DNA of 64,000 nt from Micromonospora cremea (GTDB lineage Bacteria > Actinomycetota > Actinomycetes > Mycobacteriales > Micromonosporaceae), in assembly GCF_900143515.1 (NCBI RefSeq), contig NZ_FSQT01000001.1, positions 496,001 through 560,000 on the forward strand, read 5' to 3'. Positions 9,376-19,011 of this stretch are shown one piece after another (position 1 is the stretch's first letter; every line of letters begins with the position of its first letter). The notes under the pieces are model-generated. The model made no database searches, had not been told where the DNA came from, and worked only from the letters and a program-made list of their open reading frames with translations. The translations under genes and the position numbers were made by a program.

Positions 9376-12207
9376 TCAGATGTCAAAATCGAAGGCGAGC
9401 TGTTTCTCCGCTGGCTCGGCCGGCTCGGCTGGGTCGTCGTCGCCCTGGTCGCCGTCATCGGCAGGGATGGCGTACTCGGTGGCCAGTTCGGCAAGGTGGA
9501 GGATCAGTGGTTGGCTGAGAGCGGCGCGGTAGTCGTCGAAGCAGAAGCGTTGTTGGTGGAGGAATCCGGCCCAGGTCGCGGGATCCTCACCTGCGGGTAG
9601 CGCGGCGACGATGAGTTCCAGCAGTTCTGGGTTCCAGGCGCTTTTCGACGGGTCATAGAGGTCCCTCTCTTTTCGGTCATCGGGACCTGCGCCCTCGACG
9701 ACCTTTTGGTGGTGGGTCAGCTTGGCGAGTTCAACCGCAATCTTGGTATGGGTGGCGGGTTTCTCAACGGTGCTGTAGAAGACCCGTGCTCCCGTGGTGT
9801 CGCCGTTGCCGTCGGGCCGCGCCCAGAGCCCTTCGGAGATACCGACGCGGTCATCGCCGGCGGCCCAGCTTTGCGGTGTTTCGAGGCGTTCGCTGCCACT
9901 GACGCGGACAAGGCGGAGATGTTTGCCGAAGAGGCTGAGTCGTTGTGGGCTGACGTCGCCGAACTGGATCTGCTCGTGGATCAGGTGGGCGTTCTGGAGC
10001 GCAGGGAGCCGGTACCGGATGTTATGGGCCTGGGTGACGATCAACGTCTGTGTGTTCCGGAACTGGGTGATCGTCGCTCGGATGAACGCGGCGAGCGTTC
10101 TTTGTTGGTCGTCCTCGTTGCTGGGGCTGGCCTGGTAGTCGGAGTCGGAGAGGTGCTTGAGCAGGTCGGGGTAAGGCACCCATTTGTCCATGCCGTCGGC
10201 TTTGCCCATGATGTGGTCCTGGCCGGGGCGGATGAGCACGGCGATCGGGACGAAGAGCTGGTGGGTGTTGGTGTCGTCGTTTCGGCGCTTGATGATCCAG
10301 AAGGCGAGCTGCTGAAGGTCGTCCGGGATGCCGGTGGTGATGCGGTGCTTGGGTACGAATCGCACTCCGAGTTGTCGGAACCCGTCCTGCCATGCGGCTT
10401 CGGCGCGGTGTTGCGTGCTGGCGACGTCATCGTCCGTGCCGGTGTCGGGACGAATGAACTGGCTCACCATGTTGGCATCGGCGCATCCCAGCCGCAGGGC
10501 GAACTTGGGATCGGTGGTACGCATCTTGAAGGCTTTGGCGCCGTCGAGTTCCACCAGAGCGAGTTGAGCCGTGTCCCCCGTTGTCTCCGTCATCTTGCGC
10601 AGGGTCGTCTCCACGTCGCGGCGACGGGTGGCCACGGCCGCGTCGTGTTTGTGCCCTCGGGTGGGGTTGGTGCCGTTGCCGAGTGGGGCGCCGAGAGCGC
10701 CGAGCGCCCGGGCGTGGATCGTGAGGACGAAGTCGTCCTGCCGCCACGTCCAGCTGTTGGCGGACGGTGTGCGGGGTGGCAGGTCGAGGAGCTTCTCGAT
10801 GGTGTCGAGCAGCCGGTTGCGCATTCTGCTGCCTTCTCCTTGGTGGAGGAGGAAGACAGTCAGGTGGCCATCCGGAACGGCTTTGGTGAGGTGAGCGCGC
10901 CGGGTCCGCGCGTTCTCTGTGTCGAGTTCCTCATTGTGCTCTCGGACGGTGTTCTGGCGGGCGGCGAGTTCCTCCAGTTCGGCATCGCTCATGCCGGCCT
11001 TCGGTTTCGGCACGCTGGCGTGCTTGTGCAGCGCTCTGGTCGGCTTGCCGCCGGTCTTCACTCGGGCGAGAGGCTTGTCGAGATCGAAGCGAGGAGCCAG
11101 GCATTCTCGTACCCATTGCGTCAGGCGGCTCCGTTCCAGGGGCATGAGGCCGGTGCCGACTTCGTGGTCGGGACCGCGCATGGTGGTGTGGTAGGCGACG
11201 GCGGCGGTGACGCCGTCGCGGCCGAACATCCATGCGTCGGACTTACGGCCGAGTAGGTCGGGCGCCGGGAGGCGTTCCAGGGCGCCCACCCTGGTGAGCA
11301 ACTGTCCCGGTCCGCCGTTGCGCCAATCCATGTCCTTCGTGTGGCGGTTCCAGAACAGGTTCGCCACTGCGAACTTCTGGGGAGTCGGATCGCCGGCCAC
11401 GAACGGGCTGGTCGACAGCAGGTAGGTGGAGGCCCCGTAGCGGCCCTTGGTGTGTACCTCACCGGCAGTCCAGCGGCGGATGCCGCTGTTGACGTGCAGC
11501 CGCAGGGTCGTGTCGCCGACGACGGTCCGCAGGGCGACCTTGATGGTGGCGCTGTAGTACCAGCTGCGGCTCGTCCCCTTGTAGGTCTTCTTGTGTTCCA
11601 GCGGGGGCCAGGAGACGAGTTCGGCGCAGTCGCTGGCCGGGTTGACGGCGATCTGCCGGAACCTCAGGCTCCGTCCGTCGTGCTCGTACGGGACGTCGGC
11701 GGCGGCGATGAGCCCTGCTACGTAGTCGGCCAGGAGGGTGTAGAGGTGTGGCTGCGGGAGCGCGGTGCCGCCGGGAGAAACGTTGTGGGCAAGCAGGTCG
11801 ACGGTGTCGGGCTGCCATTGCAGCGCCGCGGGGTCGAGCTTGTCGATCGTCGGGAGGATGAGCGCCTTGCCCTCGTCCGTGTAGGGCAGGTCGTGGAGCC
11901 AGGCGAAGAAGAAGGTCCGCAGGACGGCTGGGGAGAACGGGCGGGTAGCGAAGAGCCACGGGTTTGCCTCGTCGAGGCCAGCGCGGGTGGTGGTCGAGAC
12001 CAGGTCGGGCGCCGCGGTGCGCAGCAGGGCGTTGAGCCGCCTGATGGGGACCTGACGAGCGCGGGCGCGTGCTGACTCACCGCGTCCCGCAGTGTGGAGG
12101 TCGAGGATCGGCTGGCGCCATGACGCAGGGATCGTGAGGGTTTGCAGGGGGATCTTCAGCTCCTGGGTCGCGATGAACGCCGCCGGCTGGATGTTGTTGT
12201 AGGCCAC
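9376..12207 (-). CDS. pPIWI-RE family protein (prokaryotic Argonaute/PIWI-like, DUF3962/DUF3893 type)
   Basis: A 943-residue member of the pPIWI-RE family, a divergent PIWI/RNase H-fold family named for conserved Arg and Glu residues and predicted to act on RNA-DNA hybrids or R-loops of invading DNA. Diagnostic stretches: ALVELDGAKAF followed by DPKFALRLGCADANMVSQFI (about residues 543-580), the GSERLETPQSW segment (about 769-779), and GARVFYSTVEKPATHTKIAVE shortly after. The C-terminus is acidic (repeated DDG/PAEPAE) and ends in AFDFDI. The N-terminal ~450 residues match the family's DUF3962-like module. It follows the DinG-like helicase gene by 28 bp and shares its operon. Whether the RNase H active site is intact cannot be judged without alignment. 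Confidence 0.85.
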   Translation of the reverse strand: MAYNNIQPAAFIATQELKIPLQTLTIPASWRQPILDLHTAGRGESARARARQVPIRRLNALLRTAAPDLVSTTTRAGLDEANPWLFATRPFSPAVLRTFFFAWLHDLPYTDEGKALILPTIDKLDPAALQWQPDTVDLLAHNVSPGGTALPQPHLYTLLADYVAGLIAAADVPYEHDGRSLRFRQIAVNPASDCAELVSWPPLEHKKTYKGTSRSWYYSATIKVALRTVVGDTTLRLHVNSGIRRWTAGEVHTKGRYGASTYLLSTSPFVAGDPTPQKFAVANLFWNRHTKDMDWRNGGPGQLLTRVGALERLPAPDLLGRKSDAWMFGRDGVTAAVAYHTTMRGPDHEVGTGLMPLERSRLTQWVRECLAPRFDLDKPLARVKTGGKPTRALHKHASVPKPKAGMSDAELEELAARQNTVREHNEELDTENARTRRAHLTKAVPDGHLTVFLLHQGEGSRMRNRLLDTIEKLLDLPPRTPSANSWTWRQDDFVLTIHARALGALGAPLGNGTNPTRGHKHDAAVATRRRDVETTLRKMTETTGDTAQLALVELDGAKAFKMRTTDPKFALRLGCADANMVSQFIRPDTGTDDDVASTQHRAEAAWQDGFRQLGVRFVPKHRITTGIPDDLQQLAFWIIKRRNDDTNTHQLFVPIAVLIRPGQDHIMGKADGMDKWVPYPDLLKHLSDSDYQASPSNEDDQQRTLAAFIRATITQFRNTQTLIVTQAHNIRYRLPALQNAHLIHEQIQFGDVSPQRLSLFGKHLRLVRVSGSERLETPQSWAAGDDRVGISEGLWARPDGNGDTTGARVFYSTVEKPATHTKIAVELAKLTHHQKVVEGAGPDDRKERDLYDPSKSAWNPELLELIVAALPAGEDPATWAGFLHQQRFCFDDYRAALSQPLILHLAELATEYAIPADDGDQGDDDPAEPAEPAEKQLAFDFDI

Positions 12208-12235
12208 TTGGATCCTTCCTGAAGGGCACGGGCGG

Positions 12236-15200
12236 TCAGTTCATGTCGCGGAGGGCCTGGTAGAGCGGTTCGTAGAGTGCCCTCACCAACGAGCGGTCGA
12301 TCGGGCTGATCGCGGAGGCCGGGTCGAAGTATGGCTCGAGTTCCTGTCGCATGCTGATGAGGAGACTGGTCGCGGGGGTGTCGTCGCCCTTGAGGCCCGC
12401 TTCGCGCGGTGAGAACGCGCCGTCGACGAAGTGGACGCGGGCAGGGACGCCGCCGCGGACGAGTCGGCCGATGACTTGCCAGATGACGACGAGTTGGTCC
12501 CAGGTGAACGCCGACTTCTCGTCCTGGGGCAGGCTAGTCCAGGACAGGCGGCGGGTCAGGAAACGGTGCCATTTTTTGGCGGCGGCGGCGCGGAATCGGG
12601 TTCCGGCGGCGCCGGGGCTTCCGGCGGCGAGGGCGAGCTGGTGGAACTCTCGTCCGGGGCCCCGTACCTGCCGCACCGCCCAGTCATTGATCGCCTGCGT
12701 GGCGAGGGTGATGTCGTCGGGCCGGTGGTGGGGTCGGGCCAGGAAGTAGACGCTGCCGATGGCGGCCTTCCCACCGGGCACCACGATGTTGTGCCCGCGC
12801 TCGACTGACAGCAGCGGGGCGATGAGCAGTTGCCCACCTGTGTCGGGGAAGGCGGTGACGTCGCCTCGTCGCAGGTGCAGGCGTGGTTTGTCGGTGGGGA
12901 GGGTGTTCCAGGACTGGTCGAGGTCGGCGTCGTCAGAGACGAGCACGGTGACGTTGCCGGCCCACTCGGGCTGGTTGTTGAGGTAGGCGCCGGCCCGGTC
13001 GGCTTCGGCGTAGCTTCCGACGAGGAGCAGGATCCGGCGGCGTTGCGGATCCTCGATCTCCTCTAGTTCCTGGTGCAGGAGCGAGGTTGATCCGGTGAGG
13101 CTGCGGTCGGGCACGGCGAGGGCGTGCAGCATCTGTTCCAGTTGTTGGGGGCGTTTGTCGGGGTCGACGCCGGACAGGCGTAGGGCGGTGGTGACGCCGT
13201 TCGGGTAGAGGAACTGCCGGTGGAAGGTGCTGCCCTTGATGGCGTCGATTTCGCTGTCGTGGGGGCGCAGGATGGCGTCGACCTGGGCGTGCAGGTGGTA
13301 GCGGCTCGACGTGCCCGCCCAGCTGGTCGCGGACATGAGGAGCACGTGCGGGCCGGGCCGGTTGTCGACGGCGGGGATGTTCCCGAGCTCGAGGAGGAGC
13401 TCTCGGCCTACGCCGTTGCAGCGGAAGAAGCGCAGTTCACCGCTGCGGTCTCCGTCGGGGTTGGGATCGCCGGCCTGGAACTGGAATCCGAGGACGTTCC
13501 CCATCGGGGATTCGGGGACTACCGGCATGTAGTCCTTGGGCGGGCGACGCGACAAAACGTTAGAGGTCGATTCGAGGTTGAGGGCGGCCTCAACCCTGGG
13601 CCACACGGTCGTCATGAAGCTGAGGCGGTTGTGTAGGACCGCCAGAACCAGGGTGAACTCGAAGCGGTGCAGGTTGGCGTCGAAGTCACCGAGGACCTGC
13701 TTGTTGCCGGGCACGACTTCCCGGAGCAGACCCTTGAGGCGTTCCCGGCTGTACTCCCGGACGAACACTGTCCGCTGAGCGTGCAGGAGTTCGGTGGCCA
13801 TCCCGACGAGTCGGTTCACGACCGGAGTGGTCGCGTCATCCGGTCCGGCGAGGCGGACGGGCGTCAGCGGGTTGTCGCGGAATCCGTCGAGGATCGCGCT
13901 GACACGGCTCATCTCAGCCCATAGTTGGGCGAGGTCCTCGGACTGCGCGTCAGGCGTTCCGGGGTCGACCGAGGTTTCCGGTTCGGAGATGTCGCGAGTG
14001 CGCCGAAGGCTGGGGAACCACTCGTTGAGCAGCCATTGGTGCAGGGTCTGGGCGCTGAAGTAGTCCTGGGTGATCCATCGGCGTAGCGGCTCGTCGTTGA
14101 TGAGCATCGAGTAGATCCGGTCGGTGGCGGTGATCACGGTGTTGATCGCGTTGTTCCAGTCGTCGATGTCGTGACTGGACAGCTGCAGTCGGCCTTGGCG
14201 GGCGAGTTCGGTCAGCTTGTGCTTGCCGACCTCGTCGAGCCAGGATTCGGCGCCGCGGGCCACCAGGGTGGCAGCAGGTGCGAACGCGGTGTCGAGCTGC
14301 ATCTGGACCCGGTCGGCCTCATCCACGATGACGAGGTCGCTACGCCGGCAGGCGAGTTCCAGGTATCGCAGGTTCTCCGCGTTGAGGTGGTCCGGAACGC
14401 GGGTATGGACCAGGGAGGCGGGCGTGGCGACCCAGATCTGCGCGTCGACCAGGTCCCGCGAGCCCCCGTGGCGGGGGCAGGTGAACCACAGCGGGCAGCC
14501 GTGCCGTTTGGGCTTCGCCGGCGGGCGCCGCCGTCGGAACACGGTTGAATCTGGCTCGGTTTCGCGGGCCGACTCTGCCTTCTCGATGTCGTCCGCGCTG
14601 TGCAGCCCGCTGCACGGGGCGTCGTTGATGCGCAGTGCCCGTCGCGCTTCGAAGCCGCGCAGCGCGTCCAGCGGGCAGGCGCTGGAGAGGTACGCGAAGC
14701 CAGCATGGTGCTGGGTGAGCATCGTGTCGGCCGGTGTTTCGGAACGGCGGTGCAGCCGCTGGATGTTGCGTTCGAGGGTGGACTGGCCCAGGACCGGCGC
14801 CGCGGGGACACGGAGCCGGCGGAACTGCTCGGTGACGGTCAGGACCTCGGCGACGTCACCCACCACGATGGTGATCCGACGCTTGCGGTCCTGGTCGGTG
14901 ACGAGGTGGTAGGCGAGGATGTCGCGGATCGTGGACTTACCGGCGCCCACCATGCCCACCATGTGCATCAAGCGGTCGACGGTCAGCGTCCGGCTGGTCG
15001 TGAACTCGCCGAGGATCTCGTCGCGGACCAGCAGCGCCACCCTGTTGAGCCGTTTGGCCCAGGAGTTGATCTTGCCAGGCGTTCCGGCTTCCAGGCCGTC
15101 CATCGCCGAGGCCGCTGACTCGAGTTGCTCCCAGGTGACGGTGATCGGTTCCCCGTTGCCGGCGGGGAGCGCGTCGATGTCGTGGCGAGGCCGGGGTTGT

Positions 15201-15730
15201 TCGCTGAGGAGGTCGGCCGGGATGTTCGCGGAGTGTCGCTGATCGCGTACGTAGAAGATGTGGTCGCCGGCGCCGGCGATCGGCAGAGCCCGTTCCTCGA
15301 GTGGTGGCGGCTGAGTCAGCAGCCCGGCGTACACGGTGTGTCGGTCGGCTGCCCACGACGGCTGTAGTCGGCGGGGAAGGTCGTCGAGGTCATCGAACGC
15401 GAATCCGCGGAGGTTCTCGTCGACACCGAGGTAGGCGGTCAGTGAGTTGTGCCAGGTGTAACGGCGGCTGCGGTCCCAGAGGTAGTGCCGTGCCCGGCGA
15501 ACCATGAGCTGCGCCTGCGGCGTGCGGACGTCGCCGAACGCCTCCTCGTAGGGGTATCCGCTCAGCAGTGTCCACGCGTCGGCGACAGGTCGTGTGGGCA
15601 TCACCTGCGTCAGCAGGTGCAGGCCCAGCTCGACGTCGAGGAGGTCGCCGGGTTGCATTCCGTAGCCTTGCTGCCACCTCGGCCGCACCTCGCCGAGGAG
15701 CCCTTCGTGCCAGCTGCTGCGGTTACGCAC
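12236..15730 (-). CDS. DinG/XPD-like helicase of the pPIWI-RE system (pPIWI_RE_Z-type N-terminus)
   Basis: A 1164-residue superfamily 2 helicase that partners pPIWI-RE; the family model is that it opens DNA or resolves R-loops at the target. Walker A is VGAGKST (about 262-268) and motif II is VDEAD (about 468-472). Between them lie Cys residues in SACPLDALRG, NDAPCSG and CPLWFTC, the spacing expected of an XPD/DinG 4Fe-4S cluster. Motif VI is QVIGRLVRGG near the C-terminus. The first ~230 residues lack helicase motifs and fit the family's N-terminal module. The GTG start at 15730 overlaps the endonuclease stop by 8 bp (GTGCGTAA), so translation is coupled. Length and neighbours match the pPIWI-RE three-gene set. 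Confidence 0.83.
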   Translation of the reverse strand: MRNRSSWHEGLLGEVRPRWQQGYGMQPGDLLDVELGLHLLTQVMPTRPVADAWTLLSGYPYEEAFGDVRTPQAQLMVRRARHYLWDRSRRYTWHNSLTAYLGVDENLRGFAFDDLDDLPRRLQPSWAADRHTVYAGLLTQPPPLEERALPIAGAGDHIFYVRDQRHSANIPADLLSEQPRPRHDIDALPAGNGEPITVTWEQLESAASAMDGLEAGTPGKINSWAKRLNRVALLVRDEILGEFTTSRTLTVDRLMHMVGMVGAGKSTIRDILAYHLVTDQDRKRRITIVVGDVAEVLTVTEQFRRLRVPAAPVLGQSTLERNIQRLHRRSETPADTMLTQHHAGFAYLSSACPLDALRGFEARRALRINDAPCSGLHSADDIEKAESARETEPDSTVFRRRRPPAKPKRHGCPLWFTCPRHGGSRDLVDAQIWVATPASLVHTRVPDHLNAENLRYLELACRRSDLVIVDEADRVQMQLDTAFAPAATLVARGAESWLDEVGKHKLTELARQGRLQLSSHDIDDWNNAINTVITATDRIYSMLINDEPLRRWITQDYFSAQTLHQWLLNEWFPSLRRTRDISEPETSVDPGTPDAQSEDLAQLWAEMSRVSAILDGFRDNPLTPVRLAGPDDATTPVVNRLVGMATELLHAQRTVFVREYSRERLKGLLREVVPGNKQVLGDFDANLHRFEFTLVLAVLHNRLSFMTTVWPRVEAALNLESTSNVLSRRPPKDYMPVVPESPMGNVLGFQFQAGDPNPDGDRSGELRFFRCNGVGRELLLELGNIPAVDNRPGPHVLLMSATSWAGTSSRYHLHAQVDAILRPHDSEIDAIKGSTFHRQFLYPNGVTTALRLSGVDPDKRPQQLEQMLHALAVPDRSLTGSTSLLHQELEEIEDPQRRRILLLVGSYAEADRAGAYLNNQPEWAGNVTVLVSDDADLDQSWNTLPTDKPRLHLRRGDVTAFPDTGGQLLIAPLLSVERGHNIVVPGGKAAIGSVYFLARPHHRPDDITLATQAINDWAVRQVRGPGREFHQLALAAGSPGAAGTRFRAAAAKKWHRFLTRRLSWTSLPQDEKSAFTWDQLVVIWQVIGRLVRGGVPARVHFVDGAFSPREAGLKGDDTPATSLLISMRQELEPYFDPASAISPIDRSLVRALYEPLYQALRDMN

Positions 15731-16880
15731 GCGCGTCTCCGTTGCTGGTGGAGTTGGGCAGCCGCTTCAGCGTCCTAACGAGATGCCTCAGGAACGCATT
15801 GTCGCTCATGAGCGTGACCTGCCGCTTGACGTCGGGCGGGCAGTAGTGGTCGAACACCCGCTTGTAGTCCTCGCGGTCGTCGAACCGGTACTGCGGTACC
15901 ACGAGGAACGCGGTGTCGTAGCGAGGTTCCCGCCGGAACGCGGTTGCGCCGTAGCCGAGTAGGGCAGGGTTCGCGCGGTCCTTGACGTCGATGGCCCATA
16001 CCTGGCGGTTCGGCAGCGTGATCCGCAGGTCGTAGGCGTCGCAGCCGGGCCACATCTCCGCGACGAGGCCCTTCTTCTTCAGCGCCTCCTCCAAGTCGAC
16101 CTCGGCGAGCCCTGGTCCGGTGATGAACAGCCGCAGCGGCGCCCGGAGCTGGAGCAGGCCGCTGGTCATCCGGTCATCGATGTGCTTCTCGACCGCCGCG
16201 TAGGTCTCGCGCCGGCACCGATCCAGTTCGCAGCGCCACCCCGCGCCGAGCGGCTTGAGCAGGCACTTGCATCTTGCGCACGTGGCGAAAAGACCGTCGT
16301 GACCGCGGAACGCGGCCGGGGCGGGTTCGTAGCACTGCTTCACCGTCTCGAGCACGATGCCCAACGCGGGTGTCTCACCGATGAGGCTTGCCATCTCCAG
16401 GCCGGTCAGCACCGGCCTGTTGACCAGCAGGTAGCGGAACGCTGTGTACGCCTGCGGCGACTTCGCCGTCTCGCATTGCACGAACACCTGGCGGATGATC
16501 TCGTTCTCGAACAGTTCCGCCGCAGCGTCGGGACCGGCCACCTCCCACTCGTAGCAGCGCTGGGTCGGCACCTTCGTGACCGGATCCACGAGGAACTCGT
16601 CCAGGCTCTCCGCGTCGGGCGGCAGGTCCAGCGGCCATTCGGCGAGCGGTCGGGTCGCGGCCCACCGCGCCATGTCCGGAACGCTCGGCGGCGGATCGAC
16701 CTGGTGTCGCAGGCATTGCACCACGAGGTGGTTGTACGCCTTTTGCACCTTGTCCGAATAGATCGGATCCGGCAGTCGACTCCGTCGAGAGAGATCAACA
16801 AGTGCTGTCGCGACCATGCGCAGCAACTTGACGCCCGTGAACGCTGCCAGATCAGGTTCCGGGGGGCTGGTTATCACCAC
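15723..16880 (-). CDS. pPIWI-RE-associated restriction endonuclease (PD-(D/E)XK, zinc ribbon)
   Basis: About 385 residues. The C-terminal half has a restriction-endonuclease fold signature: GCDAYDLRI followed by VWAIDVKDRANP, giving the catalytic D...DxK pattern, then helices to the end. Before it lies a CxxC...CxxxxC zinc ribbon (CARCKCLLKPLGAGWRCELDRC). The N-terminal half is helical. I chose the GTG at 16880 because GGAGG sits 9 bases upstream; an in-frame ATG at 16916 is possible but has no better signal. It overlaps the upstream nuclease gene by about 29 bp and the helicase gene by 8 bp. Known: the pPIWI-RE operon typically encodes PIWI, DinG helicase and this REase. Inferred: it cuts DNA selected by the other two. 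Confidence 0.8.
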   Translation of the reverse strand: MVITSPPEPDLAAFTGVKLLRMVATALVDLSRRSRLPDPIYSDKVQKAYNHLVVQCLRHQVDPPPSVPDMARWAATRPLAEWPLDLPPDAESLDEFLVDPVTKVPTQRCYEWEVAGPDAAAELFENEIIRQVFVQCETAKSPQAYTAFRYLLVNRPVLTGLEMASLIGETPALGIVLETVKQCYEPAPAAFRGHDGLFATCARCKCLLKPLGAGWRCELDRCRRETYAAVEKHIDDRMTSGLLQLRAPLRLFITGPGLAEVDLEEALKKKGLVAEMWPGCDAYDLRITLPNRQVWAIDVKDRANPALLGYGATAFRREPRYDTAFLVVPQYRFDDREDYKRVFDHYCPPDVKRQVTLMSDNAFLRHLVRTLKRLPNSTSNGDARA

Positions 16881-18570
16881 AGGGGGTTTCCTCCAAGAGC
16901 GGCGGCGCTGCCGCAACTGAGCTCGGACACCACATGCGTACCGGACAGGTATGACACCTTCCCCCCGGACGTGCAGGGAAGGTACTGTCCTCGCGCCACG
17001 GCCGGGTGAGTTTGCCGAGTAAGGCGTGGGCTTCTGCGACCTGAGTCGGGTCGGACGGATCGACCAGAATCAGGTCCGCGCCGGTCGGCCGTAGCACCTC
17101 GACCTCCACCCTCGACCCGTCGACCGAGCCGCCGAGCAATCCTCGACTCAGCACTGCGGTGGCGAGGGCGATCTGGGGGTACACGTTGAGCACGCTGTGG
17201 CCGCGAGCCGGGCGCTGCGTTGTTTTCGTCTCGCGCCAGACCCACGATGACCCGTCGCGGTGAACGAGGTCCGCCTTGGCGATCACGAGCGCCTGCGCCG
17301 CGGTGTCGTAGAAGGTGAAAGTCTTCTCGACGCAGACGTCGGTGACGCCGGCCTGGATAGGGCACACCTGTGGGTGATGGGCCAGCATCTTCGCGCCGAT
17401 CATCGCGTCTTGCTCGTCCAGTGCCCACGTCGCGCCGAGCCAGGATGCGTCGACCGGCATGTCAGCCGCGACGCAGGGGCCGGAGTGCCGCCGATGAAGG
17501 CGTTCCAAATAGTCGTGGACCGCAAGACCCAGCCGCGCCTCCGCGCTGTACTCATTCGATTTCGGCAGCCGCATCGCCTGGAGGTGGTACTGCGCCGGGC
17601 AGCAGTCGTGGTAGCGAAGATCACTCACAGAGACCGACCGAAGTTTCGCCTTCGGGTAGGCCGGCAGGCCCAGCAACCCGGGAGCCCGTGGAACTTCGGG
17701 ACACACCGCCAACAGCCTGCACTTGAGGCAGTCCCCGCCCGCCCTGCGGCTGGTACCGTCGACCGACTTGGCAACCGGCAGCTGGCCGGTCTGCGCGTAC
17801 AGCCCGCTCGCTTCTGCCGCTGTGCCGTCGAACAGCACAGACCGCACCCCGTCGGCCAGGCTGACTTCGGCGACGACCACATTCGACACTTGAGGCTGCC
17901 CACCGACCGCGAAGTGCCGTTCCCAGGGGTCCGGCCACTGAGCGGGACGGCCATACGCGGCGACGTAGGCGGCCACCGCCACCTCCGCGGCGTTACGCCG
18001 CTGCGGGTCCGCCCAGCCGAATCGTAGGAATCGGAGTTCGCGCCGACTGCCATCCGGCGAGCTGTACCGACGACCCCACGCCCACAGCTCGCGCACGACG
18101 TCATCACGATGCTGAACAACCCACCACTGGCGAACCGGAACGAGATCCTGCGAAGAATCGGTGGCTGACAGATAGGCCTGCACCGCCGAGGTCACGTAGG
18201 ATGTCAGGCCCTCGTGCCAGAAGACGGCACCGCGAACTGAAGTCACGGCGGCCTCGACAGATTCTCCAGACTCGACACGGTCCAGTACGTCCATGACGTG
18301 GCCCAATGCCATCGGCGGCTCTTCAACCTTGGGCTTCGCCGCAGCCTTCAATGCGGGGCGTGCCTTGACAGAGCGCTGCAGGGGACAGGCATAGGCAGCG
18401 CCACTCCCGACGGCGCTGGAACCCACCCGAATCAGCGACACGTCCCCGGAAAGACCTGGCGGCGACACCCAGGTCCCCCGGCCATCGCTATGCGGCGACG
18501 ACACCCGCGGCGGAGGAACTGTCCTCCCGGCATCACCCTGACCGGAAACCGAGTGCAGGCTGTCGGACAT
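16852..18570 (-). CDS. RecB/Cas4-like PD-(D/E)XK nuclease with two cysteine sets, first gene of the pPIWI-RE operon
   Basis: A 572-residue RecB-family nuclease: GLAVHDYLE supplies the conserved His, AKADLV the Asp (about 430) and WRETKT the ExK (about 446-449). A four-Cys set brackets the nuclease (CCPAQYH near 324; CHTCPVRMWC near 538-547), as in Cas4/AddB 4Fe-4S nucleases. A second set lies in the N-terminal half (YACPLQ near 59; CLKCRLLAVC near 280), as if a degenerate duplicate preceded the active domain. The ATG at 18570 has GGGGGA five bases upstream and is preferred over an in-frame ATG at 18618. This gene is not in the usual three-gene pPIWI-RE set. The overlapping start of the endonuclease gene argues for joint expression. 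Confidence 0.78.
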   Translation of the reverse strand: MSDSLHSVSGQGDAGRTVPPPRVSSPHSDGRGTWVSPPGLSGDVSLIRVGSSAVGSGAAYACPLQRSVKARPALKAAAKPKVEEPPMALGHVMDVLDRVESGESVEAAVTSVRGAVFWHEGLTSYVTSAVQAYLSATDSSQDLVPVRQWWVVQHRDDVVRELWAWGRRYSSPDGSRRELRFLRFGWADPQRRNAAEVAVAAYVAAYGRPAQWPDPWERHFAVGGQPQVSNVVVAEVSLADGVRSVLFDGTAAEASGLYAQTGQLPVAKSVDGTSRRAGGDCLKCRLLAVCPEVPRAPGLLGLPAYPKAKLRSVSVSDLRYHDCCPAQYHLQAMRLPKSNEYSAEARLGLAVHDYLERLHRRHSGPCVAADMPVDASWLGATWALDEQDAMIGAKMLAHHPQVCPIQAGVTDVCVEKTFTFYDTAAQALVIAKADLVHRDGSSWVWRETKTTQRPARGHSVLNVYPQIALATAVLSRGLLGGSVDGSRVEVEVLRPTGADLILVDPSDPTQVAEAHALLGKLTRPWREDSTFPARPGGRCHTCPVRMWCPSSVAAAPPLLEETPCGDNQPPGT

Positions 18571-19011
18571 CGTTTCCCCCGGAGGCCCCTGAGCCCCACC
18601 CGCAGCCCATTCGAACACCTGATCGCATATCGTGAAGAGCTAGTCGCTCCACACAACAAGCTAGCAGGGTTTGACACATCGGAATATCGACACGAACAGG
18701 CAATTATTGCCGCCGGCATCCGCGCCGGCAACGACTCTCCTGACGCCAAGGTGGAAGTCGATGACTTCGTCCTGACTCTAATAAGAACTACCGGGTCGGC
18801 GATGAGTCAGACTCGGATCCGGTAGCCGCCGGCGGGTGAGCACTCCCTGACCCAGGACGCTTGCAGTCCTATGTCAAGACCGTGCCCCCGCTGGTGGTCG
18901 GGAGAGCGGACCGCTTATGGGATGCCGTGCCCGCTGACGGTTGGCGTGAGCACTCGTCTATTAGGTCGCTGGTAGTTCTTCCGCTCGCTATGCGCGGCGA
19001 CACTGTTCACT
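18571..19011. other. Intergenic region upstream of the pPIWI-RE operon
   Basis: No gene supported. It must hold the promoter of the leftward pPIWI-RE operon, but I see no confident core elements. AT-rich stretches lie at 18650-18720, and a GC-rich inverted repeat (GCCGGCATCCGCGCCGGC) at about 18712-18729 could be an operator or hairpin. The right part borders the truncated IS110 gene. Confidence 0.4.
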
